The translations under genes and the position numbers were made by a program. Below the pieces are notes generated by a model, which was not told the origin of the DNA, did not search any database, and worked only from the letters and a program-made list of their open reading frames with translations. A stretch of DNA of 5,384 bases, from assembly GCA_029941175.1 (NCBI GenBank), contig JAPYRM010000065.1:1-5384 (forward strand). Direction: 5' to 3'. Source of the stretch: Halobacteriales archaeon (GTDB lineage Archaea; Halobacteriota; Halobacteria; Halobacteriales; Hikarchaeaceae). Positions 1 through 5,384 of the stretch are shown here, one piece after another; position 1 is the stretch's first letter, and each line of letters begins with the position of its first letter.

Positions 1-303
1 GTAGCAGCTTTATTAATGCTAATAGGCTACAGCGTTGATTCTGATATATTACTTACCAATCATATATTAAAACGCAAAGGAAACTTCTACGAATCCACTT
101 ACAACGCTATGAGGACTGGGCTCACTATGACTTTCACATCACTTTCTGCAATCGTAGTCATGACGATTGCCTCATTTTTATTCGGAGTCGATCTTCTAAC
201 TTCGATCGGAGTGGTACTTATTTTCGGTCTAATTGTAGATCTACTCAACACCTATCTCTTAAACTTTAGCCTTCTACGATGGTATATCGAGGGTCAACAA
301 TGA
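1..303 (+). CDS. secF: Protein-export membrane protein SecF, C-terminal part (5' end outside window)
   Basis: SecF pairs with SecD as an RND-type membrane complex that assists Sec-dependent protein export. The reading frame is open from base 1, so 100 residues are visible, against roughly 280-300 for a full archaeal SecF; about two thirds lies upstream. The visible part carries the SecF signature GYSVDSDILLTN (fragment residues 9-20). It is followed by a basic loop (HILKRK) and two long hydrophobic segments (about 41-62 and 65-92) that would be the last transmembrane helices, ending in a short hydrophilic tail (EGQQ). The NTYLLNFSLLRWY stretch near the end resembles haloarchaeal SecF from memory. 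The ATG at 16 is an internal methionine, not the start. The TGA stop overlaps the secD start (ATGA), which indicates one operon with translational coupling. Family call is firm; subfamily wording is inference. Confidence 0.93.
   Translation, partial: VAALLMLIGYSVDSDILLTNHILKRKGNFYESTYNAMRTGLTMTFTSLSAIVVMTIASFLFGVDLLTSIGVVLIFGLIVDLLNTYLLNFSLLRWYIEGQQ
289..294 (+). promoter_or_regulatory. Shine-Dalgarno site of secD inside the secF 3' end
   Basis: GAGGGT lies seven bases (measured from its GAGG core) before the ATG at 300 and would pair with the 3' end of archaeal 16S rRNA. It supports 300, rather than the in-frame ATG at 279, as the secD start. It is one of the few purine-rich ribosome-binding sites in this window, as expected for an internal operon gene rather than the first gene of a transcript. 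Confidence 0.6.
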
Positions 304-1835
304 ATATTCGTTCCAATTGGCGTATTCTCGCTCTCTCAATCCTTATAATTCTCAGCATGATTATTATATCCCCCATTGGGTCCTCTTCTACTTCGAATTC
401 CGATAGTTTAGATCTAAACATAAGTTATGGATTAGACCTTTCTGGTGGCACTCGTCTAAGGGCCCCGATTGTTGGTTGGACTGCAGAAGAAGTATCTTTT
501 ATTGGATATCAAGAATCTAATATAGAAGAAACCATTTTAAGCCAATTCCCTTCTCTATCTCGTAGTGACGTTGATGCAAAAATAGGATCAAATGGGATTG
601 GGACTTTTGAAATATTTTCAGATATTTCCCCTGAAGATTTCAAATTGGCACTCTCTCGTGCCAACCTGTCCTATGGCGAAGTCCGTCCAGGAGTCACCGC
701 ACAAACACGTAAAACCACCGTCGAAGTGCTTAACAAGAAATTCGATGAATCTGGACTTAATGGTGCAACCGTACAGCAATCAACAACGCCCTCTGGTCAA
801 TATTTTATCATAATTGAAGTTCCCAATTACAACAGCAATGAAGTTCGAAAATTAGTCGAAAAACGTGGATCTGTAGAGGTAATGGTGCAATTTCCAACTA
901 GAGCTGGGGAATGGGGTAATGCCGTAGTACTCACACAAGATGATATCGCAACTGTTGGAACCGTTCAAGACCCAACAGTCTCTATTGCATCTCCTCATGT
1001 ACCTGTTACTTTGACAAATGAAGGGGCATCCAATTTCCAGATATACATGCAGCAATATGGATTTTCTTCCCAAAGTAATTCCAATTCTTGTACAACTTCA
1101 CTCCCCCAAGAATTGAGATACTGTATCCATACTGTCCTAGATGGGGACATAGTCTACTCAGCATCTATATCCCCTGGCCTTTCTGATTCACTGAGGAAAG
1201 GTGAATTTATCAATAGCAAGAATTTTGTCATGACATCCACAAACAGAACTAACGCAGATTCTCTTCGTCTTAATCTCCGAGCCGGGGCATTACCTGCACC
1301 ACTCGATTTAGATTCTGGTACTATTAATTTTGTTTCTCCTAGTTTAGCCGAGAATTTCAAAATCTACTCTTTTCTTATAGGCGCGATCTCTATTTTGGCA
1401 GTCGCTGCAGTAGTTTTCTTCCGTTATGGTGAAATAAAAGTAGCTTTCCCCATGGTGATCACTGCACTGTCTGAAGTTATCATTCTACTGGGTTTATCCT
1501 CTGCCATTGGGTTGGCATTGGATCTTTCACATATTGCAGGATTTATAGCAGTAATCGGAACCGGTGTGGACGATTTAATCATTATTGCAGATGAAGTTAT
1601 GGCCGAAGGCTCCGTTACTTCAACAAGAATATTCCGTAATCGTTTCAGGGCAGCATTTTGGATTATTGGGGCAGCTGCAGTGACGACAATAGTTGCACTT
1701 AGCCCTCTAGCCATTCTCTCGCTTGGCGACCTACGTGGATTCGCAATAGTGACAATTTTAGGCGTGCTCATAGGGGTACTTATAACACGTCCTGCCTATG
1801 GCGATATTTTAAAATTCTTACTTAAGCTAAAATAA
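300..1835 (+). CDS. secD: Protein-export membrane protein SecD
   Basis: SecD, partner of SecF in the SecDF export-assist complex; archaea lack SecA, and how the complex is driven there is not settled. The protein has 511 residues. Visible are an N-terminal membrane helix (about 8-26), the SecD D1 motif YGLDLSGGTRL (43-53), a large extracytoplasmic domain (about 45-350), the LRAGALPAPL motif (326-335), and five hydrophobic segments (about 355-373, 381-405, 410-430, 451-471, 482-497). The fourth helix region carries GTGVDDLIIIADE (420-432), whose paired aspartates match the charged residues of RND transporters used for proton coupling. Two cysteines, C264 and C275, sit in the extracytoplasmic domain and could form a disulfide. 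An in-frame ATG at 279 exists, but the ATG at 300 is preferred because it gives the ATGA overlap with secF and has a Shine-Dalgarno site. Complete, with no disruption. Confidence 0.95.
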   Translation: MNIRSNWRILALSILIILSMIIISPIGSSSTSNSDSLDLNISYGLDLSGGTRLRAPIVGWTAEEVSFIGYQESNIEETILSQFPSLSRSDVDAKIGSNGIGTFEIFSDISPEDFKLALSRANLSYGEVRPGVTAQTRKTTVEVLNKKFDESGLNGATVQQSTTPSGQYFIIIEVPNYNSNEVRKLVEKRGSVEVMVQFPTRAGEWGNAVVLTQDDIATVGTVQDPTVSIASPHVPVTLTNEGASNFQIYMQQYGFSSQSNSNSCTTSLPQELRYCIHTVLDGDIVYSASISPGLSDSLRKGEFINSKNFVMTSTNRTNADSLRLNLRAGALPAPLDLDSGTINFVSPSLAENFKIYSFLIGAISILAVAAVVFFRYGEIKVAFPMVITALSEVIILLGLSSAIGLALDLSHIAGFIAVIGTGVDDLIIIADEVMAEGSVTSTRIFRNRFRAAFWIIGAAAVTTIVALSPLAILSLGDLRGFAIVTILGVLIGVLITRPAYGDILKFLLKLK

Positions 1836-1843
1836 ATTATATT
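1808..1843 (-). terminator. Possible T-rich terminator of the pus10-rnhB transcript
   Basis: Only eight bases separate the stop codons of secD and rnhB, so at least one transcript must end inside the opposing gene. Read on the minus strand after the rnhB stop, the sequence is T-rich (ATTTATTTTAGC, then GAATTTTAAA), which fits archaeal oligo-T termination. No hairpin is needed or evident. The plus-strand terminator of secF-secD would have to lie within the rnhB 3' end, and I see no clear T-run there. Weak, composition-based call. Confidence 0.25.
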
Positions 1844-2491
1844 TCAATCCCACTCTTCGATCGATTTTTGCGCGGCTTTGCCCAACATATCTTTACTTGT
1901 TTTCCAGGATTTACGTGCACAGCTCGGCAACGCCCCATTCTCTAGAATATATTTCTGCAAAAATTCTCTAGTTCTACCATCCGAAGGATAACCACTACCC
2001 ATATTTCCATACGTATTGTTTAACCCTGCAATATGTGCATCTCTCGTCACCTTTGCGAGTATACTCGCTGCGCTAACGACTGGATACTTTTGATCTGCTT
2101 TGTGCTCTGAAATGATTTGGACTTCGGCATTTAATCCATTTAGAACCCTCTTGGCAAAGCGCCCAGGATTAACATCAGCAGCATCTACGTATATGCAATC
2201 CCCATCCTCAACTATTTTCGATATAGCTCTTGCATGGGCTTCCGCAGTTAATATATTCATATTTGAATCTGGCCTGTCAATTTCTTCGATGGTTACTTCT
2301 TGTATGCCCATCGAAAAATATTCTACTTTGACGAGTTCTTTTGCAATTTCTTCTCTAAGCTTAGGTGTGAGTTTTTTTGAATCCAATACATTGTTTGGCA
2401 AGTCTCTTTCTGATCGTATTCTTGCGGCTACAACAAACATCGATCCTATCACTGGGCCCTTGCCAGCTTCATCCACTCCAATTATTGCCAT
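1844..2491 (-). CDS. rnhB: Ribonuclease HII
   Basis: RNase HII cleaves RNA in RNA/DNA hybrids and incises 5' of single ribonucleotides embedded in DNA, starting ribonucleotide excision repair and helping remove primers. The 215-residue length is typical for archaea. The catalytic DEDD set is complete: D7 and E8 in GVDEAGKGPVIG, D103 in IYVDAADV, and D133 in EHKAD. DSKKLTP (37-43), SAASILAKVTRDAH (140-153) and GSGYPSD (165-171) are further family motifs; the tyrosine of the last one senses the ribose 2'-OH. The bacterial GRG substrate loop reads GKG here (10-12), a variant I associate with haloarchaeal proteins. The start codon overlaps the last base of the pus10 stop (TAATG) and no strong Shine-Dalgarno site precedes it, so reinitiation after pus10 is likely. 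Acidic and basic residues are nearly balanced (about 31 to 29). Confidence 0.96.
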   Translation of the reverse strand: MAIIGVDEAGKGPVIGSMFVVAARIRSERDLPNNVLDSKKLTPKLREEIAKELVKVEYFSMGIQEVTIEEIDRPDSNMNILTAEAHARAISKIVEDGDCIYVDAADVNPGRFAKRVLNGLNAEVQIISEHKADQKYPVVSAASILAKVTRDAHIAGLNNTYGNMGSGYPSDGRTREFLQKYILENGALPSCARKSWKTSKDMLGKAAQKSIEEWD

Positions 2492-3795
2492 TATTCTTCT
2501 AAACCCTTCTCGCCCTTCCGCCTAAGTATGTATTCTGGAACATCGAATCTCCCCTCTTCAGCTACTACCGATATTACATCTAATGTTTCTACCACCGCTT
2601 CCACTCCTACCAAATCTGTCAAATTAGGATTTGTTCTACCACTATCGCCACTCACTAATTCTTTTATGTAAAGTCCTTTTTCTCCATGGATCTCCAACTT
2701 CGCTGTTAAATCACTTGTGAGTTCTCCATTCGCAGAATATACTTTTCTTACCCTTGTTTTATCGGCTCTTCTATGGACGACTCTTGTAGGAGTTTCTTGT
2801 TTAATTTCAGCCCCATCTAACATCTCAAGTGCCCCTTTTAACATATCTTTTTCCACACTCTTGTCAAATTTAATTCTAGCTTCATACGTTTTTGACGCAG
2901 GTAATTCTTTTATGTGAGATACCATCTTCCTATTCACAACACTTTCTAACTCTACCTCCACTTTTCCAAATGCACTTTTATTCATATTCTTTTCTAACGC
3001 TTGGAGATCTATAGACCTCTTTTTAGGAGTTTTAATTTCCACTACAAATGGTCTACCTGTGCCTAACATTTTTGCATCGATATCCTCTCTACCTGCGCCA
3101 TGAAATGTAGAACTTTCCCCTTCCATTTGTATAATGGCAACCGAATCTATCAGCTCTTGCACACTCTCCTCATACTGCTTTCCAGACCCCTCGCACCTTT
3201 CACACACACCATGTACACTTGTTCCTCTCCCCTTGCATTTTCCACATGGCCATTTTGTTTGTGGAATTCCTCTGATTAGTTTCTTATATCTCCCGTATAT
3301 GAATATTGGATTCACTTGAATCTCAACAGATCTAGTCTGAACATTCAACAGTATTATTATGTCTGGACCATCTGCATCAAAAGATTTTTTCATCTTATCG
3401 CCTACTATTTTTCCCACCTCCCGATTCATTTCCGTTTTAAGAGACTCCCCAGAATCTATTGGAACTCCTACTAGTTCTCTCAGCAATTTAGCATTCTCGT
3501 CAAGTAACGGAGACATTTTAGTACCAATTTTATACGTTTTAAATTCAATTTCTCCCAATTCTACCACTACCAAATCTGCCCATTCCTCAAATCGATAACT
3601 TTCCCCTAAACACACCCAACAATCCACTTTTCGTTCTATAATGCTATTATTTTCCATGGCCAAGATAGTCTTCCAAGCCGTTCCTCTCTCTCTATTGGTT
3701 AGGCCATGCCCCCTCTCCGCAAACACTTGTCCCATACAAGAATCACAAATTTCACCCTGATCTATTATTCTTTCTACCTCTTCAAATAAATCCAT
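2491..3795 (-). CDS. pus10: tRNA pseudouridine synthase Pus10 (positions 54 and 55)
   Basis: Pus10 isomerises uridine to pseudouridine at positions 54 and 55 of the tRNA T-loop in archaea. The 434-residue protein begins with two CxxC pairs (C17/C20 and C59/C62), likely one zinc site. A THUMP-like RNA-binding region follows (about 75-180). The IPQTKWPC stretch (177-184) leads into a second four-cysteine cluster (C184, C187, C198, C201) built as two CxxCxGxG units. The catalytic domain has GAGREDIDAKMLGTGRPFVVEI (233-254); D238 in RED is the expected catalytic aspartate by analogy with the RLD motif of other pseudouridine synthases. The C-terminal ELVSGDSGRTNPNLTDLVG (379-397) is a strongly conserved Pus10 block. 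The ATG at 3795 is the only reasonable start, since the next methionine (M21) would remove the first CxxC. It heads a pus10-rnhB unit and is divergent from trmY, whose enzyme uses its product. Confidence 0.95.
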   Translation of the reverse strand: MDLFEEVERIIDQGEICDSCMGQVFAERGHGLTNRERGTAWKTILAMENNSIIERKVDCWVCLGESYRFEEWADLVVVELGEIEFKTYKIGTKMSPLLDENAKLLRELVGVPIDSGESLKTEMNREVGKIVGDKMKKSFDADGPDIIILLNVQTRSVEIQVNPIFIYGRYKKLIRGIPQTKWPCGKCKGRGTSVHGVCERCEGSGKQYEESVQELIDSVAIIQMEGESSTFHGAGREDIDAKMLGTGRPFVVEIKTPKKRSIDLQALEKNMNKSAFGKVEVELESVVNRKMVSHIKELPASKTYEARIKFDKSVEKDMLKGALEMLDGAEIKQETPTRVVHRRADKTRVRKVYSANGELTSDLTAKLEIHGEKGLYIKELVSGDSGRTNPNLTDLVGVEAVVETLDVISVVAEEGRFDVPEYILRRKGEKGLEE

Positions 3796-3812
3796 ACATA
3801 GGTACTACTGCC

Positions 3813-3826
3813 GATAAAACTTAAGT
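3813..3826 (-). promoter_or_regulatory. TATA-box-like promoter of pus10-rnhB
   Basis: Read on the minus strand, this stretch is ACTTAAGTTTTATC, centred about 25 bases before the pus10 ATG. Archaeal TATA boxes sit about 26 bases before the transcription start, so the message would begin at or within a few bases of the ATG. No Shine-Dalgarno-like sequence precedes the start, which fits a leaderless or near-leaderless transcript. The exact TATA hexamer is ambiguous: TTTTAT itself lies slightly too close to the ATG. The box lies in the 122-base region shared with trmY. Confidence 0.45.
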
Positions 3827-3881
3827 AATTCTGCATTTATCTTGGCCATCTTTTTTATCTTAATAACCCGACTAACCACAT

Positions 3882-3896
3882 CGATGAAGATTTATC
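3882..3896 (+). promoter_or_regulatory. TATA box with purine-rich BRE-like element for trmY
   Basis: TTTATC at 3891-3896 lies 22-27 bases before the trmY ATG, and the purine-rich GATGAAGA just upstream (3883-3890) resembles a TFB recognition element. The spacing predicts transcription starting at or very near the ATG, that is, a leaderless message. No convincing Shine-Dalgarno site precedes trmY (only a weak GTGG). A second TTTATC occurs upstream at 3854-3859, but it is too far away to match a leaderless start. Confidence 0.5.
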
Positions 3897-3917
3897 TCTC
3901 GTAATAAAAGTGGGCCT

Positions 3918-4505
3918 ATGCGGCAATTTATAGTAGTAAGTCACACAGCAAAAATAACCCCCGATTTTTCCTTAAATGATCTCCCCGGGGACGGGGGAAG
4001 GATGGATATACTTTGCAGATGTGTCGGAGCATCTCTCTTGACATCACATGCAATTAGACCTAACGTCCGTATCTATCTCTTACTACAGAATCAAATTACC
4101 ATCCGTATCGAGAGTTCTAAAACACGCTACCTCCACCCCGACGAAAGATGTATTGCAGCTCTAATAAAAAAAGCATTAGAAAAAGTAGTAGATGTTGTTG
4201 GACAAATAGAGCTAGAAAGCACCCCTGGTATCTATATTTCTAAACGAAATCTCAGATCTTTACTAACTTCTATTGACCCCGGTGCAACTTTCATTTATCT
4301 AAATGAGGACGGACTTCTTTCTCAAAAGTTCACATTCCCTTCTGAACCCGTATTCATCCTTTCTGATCACCACAATTTCTCCTCTTCTGAACTTGATATA
4401 TTAAAAGAATACGCCCAAACTGCAATAAATCTCAGCCCGGTCTCTTTACACGCTGATCAAGCTATTACCATTGCGCATAACTTACTTGATGTTCAAAATG
4501 CCTAA
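3918..4505 (+). CDS. trmY: tRNA (pseudouridine(54)-N1)-methyltransferase TrmY
   Basis: TrmY is a SPOUT-class S-adenosylmethionine-dependent methyltransferase that converts pseudouridine 54 of archaeal tRNA to N1-methylpseudouridine, the archaeal counterpart of bacterial ribothymidine 54. The 195-residue protein matches the family from end to end: MRQFIVVSH at the N terminus, PDFSLNDLPGDGGRMDILCRC (15-35), HPDER (73-77), and the knot-forming C-terminal motifs FILSDHHNF (146-154) and LSPVSLHADQAITIAHN (172-188). The last two build the trefoil-knot cofactor pocket and dimer interface in SPOUT enzymes. Residue wording resembles haloarchaeal TrmY from memory. Charge is near neutral (about 21 acidic, 18 basic). 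It is divergent from pus10, which supplies its substrate base, with its own TATA box and no leader. A T-rich stretch follows the stop, so it probably forms a single-gene transcript. Confidence 0.95.
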   Translation: MRQFIVVSHTAKITPDFSLNDLPGDGGRMDILCRCVGASLLTSHAIRPNVRIYLLLQNQITIRIESSKTRYLHPDERCIAALIKKALEKVVDVVGQIELESTPGIYISKRNLRSLLTSIDPGATFIYLNEDGLLSQKFTFPSEPVFILSDHHNFSSSELDILKEYAQTAINLSPVSLHADQAITIAHNLLDVQNA

Positions 4506-4519
4506 TTTTTAACATTTTA
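4506..4519 (+). terminator. Possible oligo-T terminator after trmY
   Basis: Immediately after the trmY TAA come two T-runs, TTTTT at 4506-4510 and TTTT at 4515-4518. Archaeal RNA polymerase terminates at short U-tracts without a hairpin, so this is a plausible end for the trmY transcript ahead of the separate promoter of the transporter gene. TTTTATC here also resembles the promoter motif seen elsewhere in the window, so an alternative role cannot be excluded. Confidence 0.35.
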
Positions 4520-4527
4520 TCACTCGT

Positions 4528-4537
4528 AACTATAATC
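4528..4537 (+). promoter_or_regulatory. TATA box of the MFS transporter gene
   Basis: The hexamer TATAAT at 4531-4536 lies 25-30 bases before the ATG at 4561, the spacing expected for a leaderless archaeal transcript. No Shine-Dalgarno-like sequence lies between it and the start codon. In the frame of the gene, a stop at 4510-4512 bounds the open region, and no other ATG, GTG or TTG occurs before 4561. The promoter and the start codon therefore support each other. Confidence 0.5.
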
Positions 4538-4560
4538 TCCCCCGGAAACTTCTCTTAGCC

Positions 4561-5384
4561 ATGGATAATTCATCTCTCGATTATTCTGCCCTAGCTAGTG
4601 AAATATTGGGGTTCAAGATTCTTGGTCGAAAATACCTCTCTTCTCGATGGTGGCAGATCATAGCAGCAGCAGTAATGATGGGATTGGTAAGTCCCTACCA
4701 GTATGTTTGGTCTTCCATTGAAGGCCCTATGGCATCTAGTCTAGGTGTTCCCCTAAATGTTTTAGGTGTAGTTTTTACCCTTTTTGTTATCTTCCAAGCA
4801 GGATCTCAGTTCCCCGTTGGATGGTGGAGAGATAGATATGGTCCCCAGAAGTTAACTCTTCTCTCAGGTATTCTCGCCGGAGGTGGTTACATCGGCATCT
4901 CTCAAGCGACCGAAGTGTGGCAAATATATATACTATATTCTATAGGCGCAATAGGCGTAGGTATTATCTACACAATTGCTGTTAACACCGCTCTAAAATG
5001 GTTCCCCGACCGTAGAGGACTCACGACAGGAATTGGAACGATGGCATTTGCGGGTGGGAGTGCACTGTTTATTCCATATGTCCGAGTAAATGCAACTGCA
5101 GCTGGCTATCCGGATGTCCTCCAAAACATGGGACTCTTGATCCTGATCGGAGTTATCGTGGGCGCTTTGGTCCTTCGAGATCCTCCTGATGATTGGCTTC
5201 AAATCAAAACTAATACAAAGCTTATTTCTGAAGAAAAAGTCAATTCTACGCCACCTTCTTCTCTTGACTTCACTTCAGGTCAAATGATCAAAACTTGGCA
5301 ATTTTGGTTGATGTATCTAATGTTCATTGCAGTAAGCGGTGCAGGTTTAACTCTGACTGCAAAAGTAGTTGCACTAGGTAACAG
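4561..5384 (+). CDS. MFS transporter, oxalate/formate antiporter (OFA) family, N-terminal part (3' end outside window)
   Basis: A major facilitator superfamily carrier of the cytoplasmic membrane, cut off by the window end after 274 residues (a full protein would be about 400-450). After a roughly 30-residue cytoplasmic N terminus, hydrophobic segments lie at about 31-50, 66-86, 97-114, 121-143, 154-174, 188-206 and 246-270, which are helices 1-7. The loop between helices 2 and 3 carries the MFS motif A-like GWWRDRYGPQK (87-97). FQAGSQFPVG (78-87) and NTALKWFPDRRGLTTGIGTM (142-161), followed by FAGGSALFIPYVR (163-175), point to the OFA/OxlT-like group. A long polar linker (207-242) separates the two halves. 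The helix 8 and 11 residues that decide oxalate or other carboxylate binding fall outside the window, so the substrate is unknown. It has its own promoter and no visible functional link to trmY. Confidence 0.85.
   Translation, partial: MDNSSLDYSALASEILGFKILGRKYLSSRWWQIIAAAVMMGLVSPYQYVWSSIEGPMASSLGVPLNVLGVVFTLFVIFQAGSQFPVGWWRDRYGPQKLTLLSGILAGGGYIGISQATEVWQIYILYSIGAIGVGIIYTIAVNTALKWFPDRRGLTTGIGTMAFAGGSALFIPYVRVNATAAGYPDVLQNMGLLILIGVIVGALVLRDPPDDWLQIKTNTKLISEEKVNSTPPSSLDFTSGQMIKTWQFWLMYLMFIAVSGAGLTLTAKVVALGN

Noticed and set aside
279..299. In-frame upstream ATG that would add seven residues to SecD
   Set aside because: It has no ribosome-binding site and would give a 25-base overlap with secF. 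The ATG at 300 has an ATGA overlap and a GAGGGT site at a good distance.
592..813. 73-codon plus-strand frame inside secD
   Set aside because: It is embedded out of frame in a complete conserved gene, with no ribosome-binding site or family resemblance.
1424..1771. 115-codon minus-strand open frame opposite the secD membrane domain
   Set aside because: It mirrors the conserved SecD helices and shows no family motif or promoter of its own.
2100..2525. 141-codon plus-strand open frame opposite rnhB and the pus10 end
   Set aside because: It is antisense to RNase HII, which has every catalytic residue in place. The translation is serine- and leucine-rich with no recognisable motif.
3359..3598. 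79-codon plus-strand frame opposite pus10
   Set aside because: It is antisense to the THUMP-like region of Pus10 and has low-complexity serine-rich content.
3820..3825. CTTAAG palindrome before pus10, also present at 1821-1826 in secD
   Set aside because: A six-base palindrome occurring twice in AT-rich DNA is expected by chance. The intergenic copy is better read as part of the TATA region.
3983..3990. CCCCGGGG palindrome
   Set aside because: It encodes the conserved Leu-Pro-Gly-Asp segment of TrmY and has no partner repeat, so it needs no further explanation.
4993..5202. 69-codon minus-strand frame opposite the transporter
   Set aside because: The plus strand encodes conserved MFS helices over this stretch, and the antisense translation has no motif.
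1..5384. Assignment to the AT-rich square haloarchaeon Haloquadratum or to Nanohaloarchaea
   Set aside because: Haloquadratum proteins are strongly acidic, unlike the near-neutral RNase HII and TrmY here. The gene set and the haloarchaeal-like protein wording do not suggest Nanohaloarchaea. This rests on memory of the families, not on a search.

Overview
The window looks like ordinary chromosomal DNA from a euryarchaeon of the haloarchaeal branch. It carries archaeal-type SecF and SecD, an archaeal-type Pus10 with zinc-type cysteine motifs, a TrmY methyltransferase, TATA-like boxes about 25 bases before start codons, and overlapping genes. Protein wording in RNase HII, TrmY, SecF and the MFS transporter resembles haloarchaeal homologues as I remember them. 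However, the DNA is AT-rich (roughly 40% G+C by eye) and the soluble proteins are near neutral: RNase HII has about 31 Asp/Glu against 29 Lys/Arg, TrmY about 21 against 18. That argues against a salt-in extreme halophile. A non-halophilic relative of Haloarchaea, such as the marine group IV / Hikarchaeia type, is my best guess. It is an inference, not a demonstrated assignment.

Layout. Positions 1-303 (+) hold the C-terminal 100 residues of SecF, whose stop overlaps the start of a complete SecD (300-1835, +). Eight bases later the convergent pair on the minus strand begins: rnhB (RNase HII, 1844-2491) lies downstream of and overlaps pus10 (tRNA pseudouridine synthase, 2491-3795) by one base. 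A 122-base divergent promoter region (3796-3917) separates pus10 from trmY (3918-4505, +). A further 55-base gap with its own TATA box leads to an oxalate/formate-antiporter-family MFS transporter (4561 to the window end, +), which is cut off after 274 residues. No stretch of 300 bases or more lacks a gene.

How the genes work together. SecF and SecD form a membrane complex that assists protein export through the Sec translocon. Pus10 and TrmY act one after the other on the T-loop of tRNA: Pus10 makes pseudouridine 54 (and 55), and TrmY methylates N1 of pseudouridine 54 to give m1-pseudouridine, which takes the place of the ribothymidine of bacterial tRNA. RNase HII, co-transcribed with pus10, removes ribonucleotides from DNA and cleaves RNA/DNA hybrids. 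The transporter appears to be an independent unit. I found no mobile element, CRISPR array, tRNA or rRNA gene, and no evidence of an undescribed system. The points of interest are the lineage signal, the compact m1-pseudouridine-54 module, and the apparently leaderless promoters.
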